A DNA stretch of 64,000 nt from Austropuccinia psidii (Eukaryota; Basidiomycota; Pucciniomycetes; Pucciniales; Sphaerophragmiaceae), in assembly GCA_023105745.1 (NCBI GenBank), contig JALGQZ010000007.1, forward strand, positions 1,967,592-2,031,591. Direction: 5' to 3'. Of this stretch, positions 10,344-22,640 are shown piece by piece. Each line of letters opens with the position of its first letter. The first letter of the stretch is position 1. The notes beneath the pieces were generated by a model, which saw nothing but the letters and a program-made list of their open reading frames with translations, was not told the origin of the DNA and searched no databases. Both the position numbers and the translations under genes were made by a program.

Positions 10344-12293
10344 TGTAAGGTTTGACTATGAAACAATAAGTAAAAATTACTAATATTTTACTTATTGTAC
10401 TATGAATGTCCTTATGAATGAAATAAATAAGATAAAAATAATTATAATAATAAATATTTATTATAATTATGGCGTAAAAATAATTATATTATTAAGAAAA
10501 TATAATAATATAATATAATAAAAATAAATATATTAATATAAAATAATTAATATATTTAATAGCACTTTATTATTGTTACAAAAAAATAATAAAGGCGTAA
10601 AAAATTGTTTCTTATTAATAAAAAACAATTAATAACAATAATATTACTAATATTAAAGTTATAAATTAATATAAATACTATTTATATTAAATAAAGGAAT
10701 ATTGAAAGAATAATATAGAGAAAATAACCTATTTTTAACACTTAATATAATTATTTTGAGATATTTTATGCCAAATAATGTAAATTCAACTTATACAAAT
10801 TGTATTTACAATAAAAAATAGAGAAATTACAAATATTCTTGATTTTTTATGTGGAAATGAGTTTTAGAGAGATTTTTAACAAAAACAGTTAAACAAATGA
10901 TTTAATCACGTCAAAATTGATGAATATAATAAAGATGAACTTTGATCTTTAATAATATAAAAGTTTTATATATAAAGAATAAAGCTATTACCTTTTTGTT
11001 TGTATTTATTTAATGTTTTTGATGTGTCTGAGGGGGAAAACAGAGTAAAAAGAGCTCTATTTATAGTAAATACCTCCCTCCTAAAGTCCAACAGGCTTCT
11101 AGTAGACGTGTACTGATCATATCCACTGCAATTGATCAATATTTTAAGGTTTGGTGATGATTACATCATGATCAAACCTCATTACCTCACTATTATGCCA
11201 TTATTTAGAGTTATCACTATAACTCTAAGTCTGATGACGTCAAAGGCTTGGCAGAACCCCAAATTTCGTGAATTTTATTAGTTTTAATCATGAACTAATA
11301 TTATTCACCAATTTTATCACTTATATGACTGTTAAACTTATTTTAAGGTTACAGTGAGTGATCATAAATGATGAAATCAAGCTCAAACTTTGATACTTAA
11401 TAACTTTTAAGATTCACACGCTACAGCAATTCAGAGAGTGAATTCTAATATCTTGGCATAACCTTATTATCCTTCCAAGAGCATTTCATTACATCATCAA
11501 AACTCTATTTTTGATGATTTTTCTTGTAACTCATCTTTTCTGTCAAAATTTAATATTTTAAACTTCAAACTATGATTTCAAGGGGTTATACCTTGAATAT
11601 TATAATAAAGAATACATCATTCTTCACTAATGAACTGGTAAAATCCAACTGTCTACTGTTTTTTAAGTTTGGACCACTTTCACAACAAAGTGGTCAACAG
11701 CTCTATTGATTTTAATCAATAATCCCTTACAGGTTTTAACCTTGTTTATAGCTTGTGAAATAAACTTCATATCTGTATTCCTACAGTAATTTTGTGATTA
11801 CTTTATTTTTGGTTCATCACTCTATCATGCATAATTCAAGAGATATTAGCTAAAATCCTTGAATATATGCGTTGACCAAAAAAGTGCATATATTCAGGTT
11901 GATTCCTTAAGTATTGGGTTTGAAGCTTAGCTTATTAATTGTTTTATGTGTGGATTTTTATGGAAAATCCAATGGGACCATTCATTTTATATCTTGTTTC
12001 ATTGGTTTTTGAAATAAATAAGGATTTGTGTCTTTTATAAGGTATTATTACTTATAACTTATTAAATATTGACTTTACAGATATGCCATAAAAATGGTAT
12101 ATGTGTATTTCACCATGGTGAATCTAATGGTGTAATTTATTTCACATGTTTATCATTGTTTTTCAAGTTAAGCCAGGTTTTATACCAATTTATGGTATTT
12201 TTGTAGTTTTAAGGTACTTATTTTTAATGTGTAATTATATTAAACATTTCTTGTGACCTTTTTGGGTATGTGGTCATATCTCAAAGGTTCACA
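10344..12293 (-). repeat. 3' LTR of element B (1950 bp)
   Basis: The plus-strand sequence starts TGTAAGGTTTGACTATG and ends AAAGGTTCACA, and it matches the copy at 18952-20924 along its whole length with scattered substitutions and small AT-rich indels. Very AT-rich in the first 700 bases. No credible ORF. Confidence 0.95.
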
Positions 12294-12313
12294 TTCCCTA
12301 CCACCAAAAAAGA
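12294..12313 (-). promoter_or_regulatory. Polypurine tract of element B
   Basis: In sense orientation, a T-run then GGTGGTAGGGAA directly abuts the 3' LTR start TGTGAACC. The equivalent in relic D is at 52481-52500. Confidence 0.7.
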
Positions 12314-12414
12314 TTGTACCACAATCTGATATGTGTAATTAGGGTATAATCCACTGTCCTACCTCTTCAATATACTTTGTTAGTCTTGAAGCTCAATAAT
12401 GCTTAACTTTTCTA

Positions 12415-13866
12415 TTTTTCAGGTTTTCTTTCATGTCTGAACCTTCTTAGTAGTTTATCAGAATTTTTTATATCTTTCTCAAGTAGCCATTCATCCTCTG
12501 GAGTTGAATTTCTATACCTTACAAGGTATTCCCTTTCTTTTTTGTTTCTTGTCCTTCTTTATTTAAGGACTTTTACTATTTTCTTCTCCTCTCCTTCTTC
12601 CAAGGGGGTAATTTCAAGTGGGGGTTTATTTCTTAGTGGAAATAACTCTTTGTCACTTGAACTGTAAGGTTTTATTAGACTTACAGGGAAAGTTGGGTGT
12701 TTGTTTATTAGCTCACCTGTGAGTTCCAATTGCACAGCATTGGGTCCATGAAGTGCTTTAATCATAAATGGTCCTGCAAAGGAATCTTTCAATTTCTTTG
12801 GGCCTTTTATGTTATTGAAGTTAAGGGTTGATACTAGGACCAAGTCTCCTACTTTGAAGTCAGGTGGCTTATGACTTTTATCCCATCTTTCTTTTGCATA
12901 TTTGAAAGAATCTTGCATACATCTGTTTGCATGGTGTCTTGCCTTATCAAACATTATCTTAAAACTTCTTTCTGTTGGATGTATATCCACTAAGTCTTTT
13001 TTGAGGGTATCATAAGGAAGTCTTGGATTCCAACCTTTTTCTAGCATTGCTAGTGTTTTTCCAGTAGAAGAATGGATTGATGTTTTATATTCCAGTTCTA
13101 GAGCTGGTATTAGTGTACACCAATCATGGGTAAAGCCATCAGAACCTTTGAATTCTAGCCCATAAGCACAGAATCTTCTGATCATGTCCTCTAAGGTCTG
13201 AATCATTCTTTCTGCTAAACCATCAGTTTGAGGATGGTAAGCTGTTGAGAATGATAACTTTGTCCCAAACAAGTTATGGAGATTTGTCCATAATTCTGAA
13301 GTGAACTTTGGGTCTCTGTCACTTATAATATTCTGGAATAAGCCTGTATGGCTAATAGCTTTATTCCATATCATTATGGCTGTGTCCATAGCTGTGTCAT
13401 CTTTATGACATGGTAGGAACATGGGAGTTTTGCTATACCTGTCAACCAATACTAGGCATGCATTATAGCTTCTGTCTCCTCCTGGAGGTAATGCTGTTAC
13501 CCAATCCATATGAACTATTTCCCAAGGGGATTTTAGTTCTTGGATTTGGATCATCATTCCAAATTTCTTTCCTGTGGCTCTGTTGGCTTTTTGACATCTG
13601 TCACAGGTTTGGCAGTATTCTATAATATCTTTCTTCCAATTTGGCCACCATGAGCAGGTTTTCACCCTCTCTAGTGTCCTGTCTTCTGGAAGGTGTCAAG
13701 ATGCAACACTATCATGACACTCATGTAAAATAGTGTTTATCAGTGTTCTATCAGTTAAGGCCATAACACATGTGTGTTTTGTTCTATGGTAAAGGATTCC
13801 ATCAAGGAGGTGGAATCTTCCTTCATCATATGCCTTTTTCCATATTTCATCTAGTTTTGATGAAAG
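12415..13866 (-). pseudogene. Element B integrase with chromodomain-like tail
   Basis: Inserts the cDNA into the genome. The zinc-binding His-His-Cys-Cys region lies at about 13740-13580 and the catalytic core follows, with Asp in His-Met-Asp-Trp (near 13505), Asp in Ser-Asp-Arg-Asp (near 13320) and Glu in Gly-Leu-Ala-Glu-Arg (near 13215). The open part is 12559-13665 (368 codons). After a TAA near 12559 the frame continues with a short chromodomain-like segment (Glu-Tyr-Leu-Val-Arg-Tyr-Arg, then Asp-Glu-Trp-Leu) to about 12415. An upstream stop near 13698 replaces a residue of the zinc-binding region. All three catalytic residues remain, but the ORF is broken. Confidence 0.9.
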
Positions 13867-15340
13867 TTATGGGTCTTTGCAGTCTTTCATTAGAAGTTGG
13901 CTTAAGATATGGCAATTTTTGTCTATCTTATAGCTTTCTCTGACTTGGTTAAAGAATTCTGTGCCAATGTCTGTAACACATATTCCTTCTATATGGTGTT
14001 CTTCTTGTGGTAACCATGCTGGATTGTCAGGGGTATTTGCTAGAGCCCATCTGCTAAGACCATCTGCATTTTTATTAATATTGCCAGATTTATGAACAAT
14101 AGTCATGTTTCCTCTATATTCTTGGATAGAAATTTGCCATCTCAGCATATGTCTATTTGGTTTTTTCATATTTAATAGAGATTTTACAGCATTACAGTCT
14201 GTAATCACATCAAATACTGTTACATCCAAATAGTAATGTAATTTTTCTAAGGCCCACACTAAGCAGAGGCATTCCATTTGGCTTGCTCCATATCTTGCTT
14301 CTGTTGGCTTTATCTGTCTTGAAATAAAACAAATTGCTCCTTCTACTGGTTTATCATTGATAATTTGTGGCTGGTGTAGTGCAGCACCCAGTCCTTCTCC
14401 ACAAGCATCAATGTAAAGTTTGAAGGGTAGTTTCCAATCTGGAATTAGAAGAAATGGGGCATTTGTTAAGGAATTTTTCAATTCCTCATATGCCTTGACT
14501 CTTTCTTCTGTCATTTCATAGACTGTTTGTTGGTCACATAGCTTATACAAGGATTTGGCAATTTTTGCAAAGTCCTTTATATGCTGTCTATAGTAACCAG
14601 CAAATCCTAGAAATGATTGCATTTCTTTTTTGGTTTGGTGCATTGGTTTAAGATGTACTGCTGCTACTTTATTCTTGTCTATGCCTAGACTAAGTCCAGA
14701 TACAACATGTCCTAGTGCTTTTGATTCACTGTATGCAAAATGACACTTCTTCAAGGAAATTTTCATATTCACTTGGACTATTTTTTGTAGTACCCTTTCT
14801 AGTCTTGTAAGGTGACTTTCCCAAGTTTATGAGCAAACTATGATATCATCAATATAGATGATTAACCATACTTCTGATAATTCTTCAGGAAATATGGTAT
14901 TCATCATTCTTTGATAATGGGAAGGTGCATTTCTTATACCAAATGGCATTCTTAAGTATTCAAAAATTTCACAGTGGACTATTATCCTCAGTAGTTTTTT
15001 GGCATTTTCTGTTAAGACATTTTGATGAAAACCTTTTAAGGCATCCATGGCTGTGATGAACTTAGCTTGTGACAATTGTGTTAATGTCTCATGGATCCTG
15101 GGTATTGGATACCTGTCTGGAATGCTATAGGTGCTCAGGGCTCTGAAGTCTCCTACCATCCTTTATTTTCCATTATGCCAAGTTATAATGACAGGTGTGG
15201 TGACTTCTACCTGTTCATTATGTCCTACTTTTCTTAATACTCCAAGGTTCATTAATTCTTTAATGTGTACCTCTAAGGCTTCTCTAGCCCTTGGACTGGC
15301 TGGGTAAGCAGGTCTTCTTAGTAGAGGTGGGTAAGTTTTT
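13867..15340 (-). pseudogene. Element B reverse transcriptase and RNase H
   Basis: RT fingers and palm lie in 14827-15159, with the catalytic Tyr-Ile-Asp-Asp near 14843, and the connection and RNase H lie in 13867-14772 (Ile-Asp-Ala near 14410, Gln-Met-Glu-Cys-Leu near 14275, Asp-Cys-Asn near 14195). Breaks: a frameshift near 15340 at a T-run between protease and RT, a stop just upstream of 15159, a TAA near 14826 just after the palm motif, and a TAA at 13867. The sequence between breaks is well conserved with relic D. Confidence 0.92.
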
Positions 15341-18300
15341 TTTCACATTAAGAATTATATCCACTTCATGTCCAATTATGGCACCTAGTGGCTCTTTGTC
15401 AGTTACAAAGGCATTTTTATACTTAAATAAGAGGTAAATCAGTTTTTCTTTCATTTTTTCTGTTAATTCTTGATTGAATTCTGCCTTTTTAAGTTGTTCA
15501 GATATAAAAAGTTCCTTTTCTGGAATTTTTTCTTCATTCTTAATAACTGTGATTTGTTTTTTGTTATTTAAGAAGCCAAACATTTGTCTTTTTTTGTCTC
15601 CTATGGTAAAATATCTGTCCTTTTGGTTGGAGATATCTATACCATAGATTGACAAGTAGTGATTCCCAAGTATGAATTGATTACTAGTACAGTTGTCCAT
15701 TACTACAAACTCTACTTTGATTCTGACACATTGTGAGGGATGAGGAAAAATTAGTGTTAAATCAATTATTCCAAGGGGCTTCATGCTCTCACTTGAACTA
15801 CTAAATTTGACACCTTGTATTTGCATAAGTTTTTCTTGCCAGTCGGGGACAATGTTTTTTAAATAACTTTTACCAACACAGGTGCAATATGCTCCTGTAT
15901 CTAAGTTAACTTTTCCTTCTTGGTTATCAACCATAAAAATACTTATACTTGATTTTCCAGCTGTATATCCCATTCCTCTTGCAAGTTTGGTCCTATACAT
16001 TTTGGCATCTTGTATGTTTTTCAGGTTTGTGTCAGATGTCCCAACTTGTGGTAAGTTTGAGTTAACATCCAGTACTTCATAAATTATATCAATATTATTA
16101 ATTTGTGCATTAATTATATTGATTTTATCACTTTCAGAGCTTTCTGACTCTTCTGTCTCTTTTTCAGAGTCAGATTCCTCCTCTTTGTCATTGTGGTTTT
16201 CTGTTTCCACAATTTCATTAATCTTTGCCTTTTTAAGGCAATTATTGGCTAAGTCTCCAATACCTCCACATTTATGGCATCTTCTTTGCTCATTATTGTT
16301 GGATGTATTGGGTTTGAAGGATTCTTTTGATTTATCTTTTTTGATAAATGGTTTATTTGGGCTTTTAATGTCTAATTTCTTCCAAGTCCTGCCAATTTTT
16401 GTTCTTGTCACTATGTCTTCTACTGCATTAATATACTCTTCTGTGGAGCATGGTTCTATACACCTGCTTCTTAGGGCATGTTCTAGCTCTCCTCCACATT
16501 TCTTGAGTATTTTCATATGCACCATTTTTTGTGACATTTCTGGATACAATGCATTAAGTCTTTCAACTTGTTTCAAGAACCAAGTTAAAGTTTTGTCTTT
16601 GTCTGGGTCAAAGAAAGAATTTTCAAATGCATTTTCTATTTTGTACCTTCAGGCATCAGTAGCCCACTTGGTGATTATTTCTTGTTTCCACCAAGACCAG
16701 GTATTTTTGCCATTTGTTTGTCTTATGCCATAATACCATCTTTTTGCAGATTTTTCAAACAATGAATGTAATCTTGCAGTGATTAATTCATCTGTTATTG
16801 CATAATCTTCTTGTAGAATGTCAATTGTTTTGATAAATGACATGTGGTCATATTCACCTTCTCCTGTGAATGTTGGCCATTCTTTCAATTGAGGTGCTTC
16901 CTTCATTAATACTTGGTTATTGTCTTGGTGACTCAAGTCTGTTATTAATGGATTTGTTAATTCCTCTTTTGGTTTAACAGGGCTTCTTATGTGAGAAAAT
17001 GGTGTTGATAACTTTGGCATATTTAAATCAGCCTCATTAATTTTATCCATTTTTTCAGTAATAAGCCTTATTTCACTTTGAATGTCATCTTTCAGATGCA
17101 TTCTTGCTTCATCACTCTTTTCCACATGGTCCAAAAGTAACTTTTGGTGTGATGAAGTCTTTTCTTCAAATTTTTCTACAGAAATACTTCATTTGTTTAG
17201 TTTTTCTGTAAGATTGTCAATACTCACGTCATAATTGATTGTCAAAGTTTTTTCTTTGATATCACTTATGTATTTATACAACTCCTGTTGTCGTTGTATT
17301 AATTTCTGAGTATTGTCAATTAATACTTCTGGTTTATTATTTTCAATCATAAATTTTATGTTATCAATTTCTTTCTTATTTTGTACAACAAGTTTTGTTA
17401 AAGATGATGAACTGTTATTTATTTCTTGGAAAGATAATACACTATTTTTAATGCCTTTAAGAGGTAAAATACTATTTTTAAGCTCTGTTAAAGTATTTAC
17501 AACATCAGGAGACAAGGTTATTTCTTTGGGAAATGGGGTTGTCTCATTCTTTGTTCCTCTTTGTCTTTGAATTCCATCAAAGTTCTGGCCATGTTGAAGA
17601 CATTGTCCATGGCATCTTTTTGGATCTTGGGAATCCTGTAGCATGGGGAATATGGTTTTCTCCAATTCTTTTTCTTGTTCTTCTTCCCTTATTGGGGAAG
17701 TGGGTTGACTTGGGGCTTGCTGGTAGAAGCTACTGGGGCTTCTTCCTTGGTTGCCTCTTTCTTTTTGGCATGATACTACTTGATCTTTTTGATTTGAGGT
17801 TTGGATGATAGTGGATTCCATCCATTGAAGTATTTCACTATTTCCTCCTCTTTGAGGAACTTTATCAGGATGTGCCAGGAGTTCATCACTCCTTGGTGTA
17901 TTTGAGGCAACATTTCCCAATATTTGTCCTTGTACACTGTGTAGTACTGTTTGTATTGGCTCATGTAAATGTCTATTTGAGCCCTCTGAATGTGATTTGT
18001 ACCTGTTTGAGTCACTCATACTTAGTTCCAATTCAGGTTCAGATATCATGGGCATTTCAGGGACTTGCCTTTGGGATAAGGCACTTCCTTGTGTGGATTC
18101 TGTTCCACTGGGGATATTGCCCTTTCTTTTCCCTTTTGAGGAATCGATTCTACCTCTGAGTCCAGCTCCATCTGATTGGATGGAGTATTGGGAGCCTCTT
18201 CTGGTAGTCATATTATAAGAAAAATAAGAAATAAGAAGATTTCAGAACAGGAATTTTCTTATGGCAAATTATAAATGAGGTACTCACCTTCAGAGTCCTG

Positions 18301-18510
18301 AATGGTGGGTCCTGGAAAGTCCAATTTCTTGGCTTTCTTTCTTTTGGTAATTATTGGTGTTGGAGAACTTTGACAAGTTTCTTCCACAAATCTTTCAACA
18401 GTGGCTTGGTTATCCTCTGTTGGGTTGTCTTCAAACACTAAAAAAGACAAATAAATATAAGTCTTTTTATATAAAAGTGTTATTTTTGGTAAGATATGGC
18501 AATTTTCCAC
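15284..18510 (-). pseudogene. Element B Gag and protease region
   Basis: Structural protein followed by aspartic protease. The N-terminal part (17189-18211) is Ser/Gln/Pro-rich with a helical, Asn/Lys-rich end. The capsid-like part is in 16649-17134 and continues in 15284-16576. A zinc knuckle near 16280 reads C-x2-C-x4-D-x4-C, so the usual His is Asp in this copy. The protease Asp-Thr-Gly-Ala is near 15900. Frame-preserving stops occur at about 17189 and 16649, the latter a TGA where relic D has Trp. An upstream ORF at 18259-18510 (Pro/Glu/Lys-rich) may be the true N-terminus, separated by a stop or an intron; I cannot decide which. Confidence 0.85.
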
Positions 18511-18932
18511 GTAAAAATTGCTTTTATATCTTTTTTTTTATGGAAAAAAAATGAAAATAATTAAAGAAATGAAATTAAAATGAATAAAAAACTTTTTTAT
18601 TGGTTTTCAATATTTTTATTATTTTTTATGTTTTTATTTTCAAAGAATAAAATAAAAATGAATATGATTCTTTTTATGAAATTAATTTATAATATAAAAT
18701 TATTTTTAATTTATAAAATATCTTTTTTAATCACTAGAGTCACTCAAAGAAAGTTTTTGCAAGTCTAAGGATGTGAAAAACCACGTGTAAGACAGTACAA
18801 TTGCTTTCCAAATGCCTCAATAGCTTTTAAAATCAATAAATATAAAATTATTATATAATTTTATGATTAATTTATAATTTATTATTGGATAAGCCCAATT
18901 AGAATTTTTCTAAAGGTCTTTTAGAGTAAATA
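18511..18932 (-). other. Element B leader
   Basis: AT-rich non-coding stretch between the primer-binding site and the first gag-like ORF. No gene recognised. Confidence 0.5.
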
Positions 18933-18949
18933 TCATGGCCAGGCCCCCA
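18933..18949 (-). promoter_or_regulatory. Candidate primer-binding site of element B
   Basis: In sense orientation TGGGGGCCTGGCCATGA starts two bases after the 5' LTR end CCTTACA. A leading TGG fits the CCA end of a tRNA. I could not assign the tRNA. Confidence 0.55.
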
Positions 18950-18951
18950 AA

Positions 18952-20924
18952 TGTAAGGTTTGACTATGAAACAATAAGTAAAAATTACTAATATTTTACT
19001 TATTGTACTATTAATGTCCTTATGAATGAAATAAATAAGATAAAAATAATTATAATAATAGAGATTTATTATAATTATGGCGTAAAAATAATTATATTAT
19101 TAATAAAATATAATAATATAATTTAAATTATAAAATATAATATAATAAAAATAAATATATTAATATATTTAATAGCACTTTATTATTGTTACAAACAAAT
19201 AATAAAGGCGTAAAAAATTGTTTTTTATTAATAAAAAACAAGTAATAACAATAATATTACTAATATTAAAGTTATAAGTTAATATAAATACTATTTATAT
19301 TAAATAGAGGATTATTAAAAGAATAATATAGAGAAAATTATCAATATAAGAGAAAATAACCTATTTTTAACACTTAATATGATAATTTTGAGATATTTTA
19401 CGCCAAATAATGTAAATACAACTTATACAAATTGTATTTACAATAAAAAATAGAGAAATTACAAATACTCTTGATTTTTTACGTGGAAATGAGTTTTAGA
19501 GAGATTTTTAACAAAAACAGTTAAAAAAATGATTTAATCACGTCAAAATTGATGAATATAATAAAGATGAACTTTGATCCTTAATAATATTAAAGATTTA
19601 TATATAAAGAATAAAGCTATTACCTTTTTGTTTGTATTTATTTAATGTTTTTGATGCGTCTGAGGGGAAAACAGAGTAAAAAGAGCTCTATTTATAGTAA
19701 ATACCTCCCTCCTAGAGTCCAACAGGCTTCTAGTAGACGTGTACTGATCATATCCACTGGAATTGATCAATATTTTAAGGTTTGGTGATGATTACATCAT
19801 GATCAAACCTCATTACATCACTATTACGCCATTATTTAGAGTTATCACTATAACTCTAATTCTGATGATGTCAAAGGCTTGGCAGAACCCCAAATTTCAT
19901 GTATTTTATTAGTTTTAATCATGAACTAATATTATTCACCAATTTTATCACTTATATGACTGTTAAACTTAATTTAAGGCTACAGTGAGTGATCATAAAT
20001 GATCAAATTAAGCTCAAACTTTGATCCTTAATAACATTGAAGATTTACACGCTACAGAAATTCAGAGAGTGAATTCTGATAGCTTGGCATAACCGTATTA
20101 TTCTTCTCAGAGAATTTTATTACATCATCAAAACTCTATTTTTGATGATTTTTCTTGTAACTCATCTTTTCTGTCGAAATTTAATATTTTAAACTTCAAA
20201 CTATGATTTCAAGGGGTTATACCTTGAATATTATAATAAAAAATACATCATTCTTCACTAATGAGCTAGTAGAATCCAACTGTCTACTTTTTTTAAGTTT
20301 GGACCACTTTCACAACAAAGTGGTCAACAGCTCTATTGATTTTAATCAATAATCCCTTACAGGTTTTAACCTTGTTTATAACTTGTGAAATAAACTTCAT
20401 ATCTGTATTTCTACAGTAATTTAGTGATGACTTTATTTTTGGTTCATCACTCTATCATGCATAATTCAAGAGATATTAGCTAAAATCCTTGAATATATGC
20501 ATTGACCAAAAAAGTGCATATATTCTGGTTAATTCCTTAAGTATTGGGTTTGAAGCTTAGCTTATTAATTGTTTTATGTGTGGACTTTTATGGAGAATCC
20601 AATGGTACCATTTATTTCACATTTTGTTTGATTGGCTTTTGAAATAAATAAGGATTTGTGTCTTTTATAAGGTATTATTACTTATAACTTATTAAATATT
20701 GACTTTACAGATATGCCATAAAAATGGTATATGTGTATTTCACCATGGGGAATACAATGGTGTAATTTATTTCACATGTTTATTCATTGGTGTTCAAGTT
20801 AAACCAGGTTTTATACCAATTTATGGTATTTTTGTAGTTTTAAGGTACTTATTTTCAATGTATAATTATATTAAACATTTCTTGTGACCTTTTTGGGTAT
20901 GTGGTCATATCTCAAAGGTTCACA
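18952..20924 (-). repeat. 5' LTR of element B (1973 bp)
   Basis: Same ends as the copy at 10344-12293 (TGTAAGGTTTGAC to GGTTCACA on the plus strand). The pair differs by scattered substitutions and a few indels. Confidence 0.95.
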
Positions 20925-20929
20925 AAATC
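20925..20929. repeat. Target site duplication AAATC, right of element B
   Basis: Identical to 10339-10343, so B is a single intact insertion. Confidence 0.9.
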
Positions 20930-21373
20930 TCTTTCATCATTAATAGTCTTTGATCTTGCATTTAGGTTGAGAGCTTGGATTGAATTTTGGCAAGGTTTCA
21001 CTTAAAAGTTCCACTTGAGAGGTCTTCTCTTCAATTTTCTTCTGGTATGTTGAATGAGCCAAATTATTTGATAATTCTCTTTTATTATGTTCTGTATTTC
21101 TTACCTTAAGCTTCCAAAGCTCATAATTAAACTTTTTTTTGGCATAATAAGAAAAAATAAAATGAATATTTCTGTTTGTAAAGTGTGTTTTATCTTTACC
21201 ACTCTGATTAATAGAACCATATCTGTAACAACTGATTTTTATTCTGCTTTCTTTGTTATTTTCCCTTCTTTTGCAAATGGCATAGCCTTCATCCTTTGAA
21301 ACCTCTTTGAAGTTTTTACCCAAGAGTTCATTTGATTTGAATTTGCCTGCAGTGGATGGATTAAACATGGTGA
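20925..21373 (-). pseudogene. MULE transposase relic 1, front half (FAR1-like region)
   Basis: The minus-strand ORF at 20940-21368 (142 codons) resembles the N-terminal FAR1/zinc-cluster DNA-binding region of MULE transposases. It has a Phe-Lys-Ser-Asn-Glu start region, Gly-Tyr-Ala-Ile-Cys-Lys-Arg-Arg-Glu-Asn, a Cys-Tyr-Arg-Tyr-Gly strand, Leu-Trp-Lys-Leu-Lys-Val, and a Glu-His-Asn motif near the end. The second Cys and a His of the usual motif look mutated. It is cut at 20925 by element B; the rest of the transposase continues at 10343 downward. Confidence 0.7.
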
Positions 21374-22640
21374 AAGTATTTTTTCAAAAATATTTTGAAA
21401 AAAGGTTTTTTTTAGATAAAATAGAGGGTTTTCTTTCAAAAAATAAGATATTCTTTTTCAAAAAAACAAGATAAGATTTTGGTAAAAAAATGAATGTATT
21501 TTTTTTTAGCCAAAAGCTTTTGGGGATGCACCAGTGTTGATTTATCAAAATCATGGCATTAGGTTAGTAGTACCTTATATTTTAATTAATAACTCACATG
21601 AGTTTTTCTTTTGAAAAAAAAATAAATAAATTTTCACCTTTTTGAAAATATAAAATTTCCTAATCTTGAAAAAAAATCCTTGTTTTCAAAAAAAGTTTTG
21701 TATGGGAGTTTTCTTTTTCTGTTTTGAAAATTATGAGTTTGGGTGTGTAACAAAGCTTAATTTTTTGGTGACCTTTTGATTAAATTTATGGGTTAAACTT
21801 TAGAACTTTTCCAAATCCATGTAAAATTTGGTTCACCAATATGAATGGGTTGAATAGGTTCAAATTGATATATATTATATATTGGAATTACTTTAATTGC
21901 TTCTCAATATATTTTTGTCTTTAATATTAATTTTTTGAATCCATTGAATATCAATGATTTTATCTTATTATTGATAGTACTTTGATAAGTAGCACAATCT
22001 TCTCAAACTATGTCCCAAAACAGTAATATTTTGTTTAGAAAAGCAAGCCAGAAATCAACTGAGGCAAAATTTGGAGCTGCCAAGCTGTTTTTGCACTACA
22101 CTTGAATAATATAAACCAAAAAATCCAGAAGTGGTTTAGTGTTCAGACTGAAACCATATATATTTATTGCTCAGCTGTTGGTCCCTTTTTCAAAGAAACC
22201 AGGCTCATGTCACAAACATCTATCATATCTGACTTTCAAAAGAAATCTATTTGTAGATTTCCACTTGAGCACTAGAATCACAAATTGTCATCCAAAAAAA
22301 TCATCATTATGAAACCTGATTACATAGCAATTAATTAACATTTATTAGCATTATTAAAAAAGGTTAAAACTATTCTTTAATTAAATTCAAGATTTTCATT
22401 TTGTTTATAAAACAACACTAACAAAAAAAATTGATTTCGAAAAAAAAAATGCAGAAAATATGCCTTGTCTTAAGTGAAAACCCAGTTCGAAAAGCTCTTC
22501 CTTTTCCTTTCTTTACTAACTTAACAAATGATTTACAAAAACGCTAATTAAATTTGTTTTTTACCATGATATGTATAATCCAGCCTAGATAAAATTGATT
22601 GACTTCATGACTTATTTTTTTTACTCTTTTCCAAGACGAT
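21374..22640. other. AT-rich intergenic DNA, no gene recognised
   Basis: A/T homopolymer-rich sequence between the MULE relic and the 3' end of the TOG-domain gene. The part next to 22640 should contain that gene's 3' UTR. No ORF, RNA gene or repeat family is recognised. Confidence 0.5.

Larger units (their letters stand above)
10344..20924 (-). mobile_element. Element B: full-length Ty3/gypsy retrotransposon, decayed coding
   Basis: 10.6 kb insertion flanked by AAATC duplications, with two long LTRs, a polypurine tract, a candidate primer-binding site and gag-pol on the minus strand. The domain order (protease, RT, RNase H, integrase) is that of Ty3/gypsy, and a chromodomain-like tail follows integrase. 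The family differs from A/C/E in its LTR (TGTGAAC to CCTTACA in sense) and proteins. Several stops and at least one frameshift make it non-autonomous. Relic D, the solo LTR at 54032 and the decayed LTRs at 34.5 and 38 kb belong to this or a sister family. Confidence 0.95.

Noticed and set aside
10430..10700. Long A/T tracts in the LTR of B considered as an origin or mitochondrial insert
   Set aside because: The same tract occurs in the second LTR copy at 19030-19320, so it is part of the LTR.
16119..16733. A 204-codon plus-strand ORF opposite the element B gag
   Set aside because: Antisense shadow of the gag frame; Ser/Leu/Phe-rich without recognisable features, unlike the antisense gene in E, which has a zinc cluster and intron.
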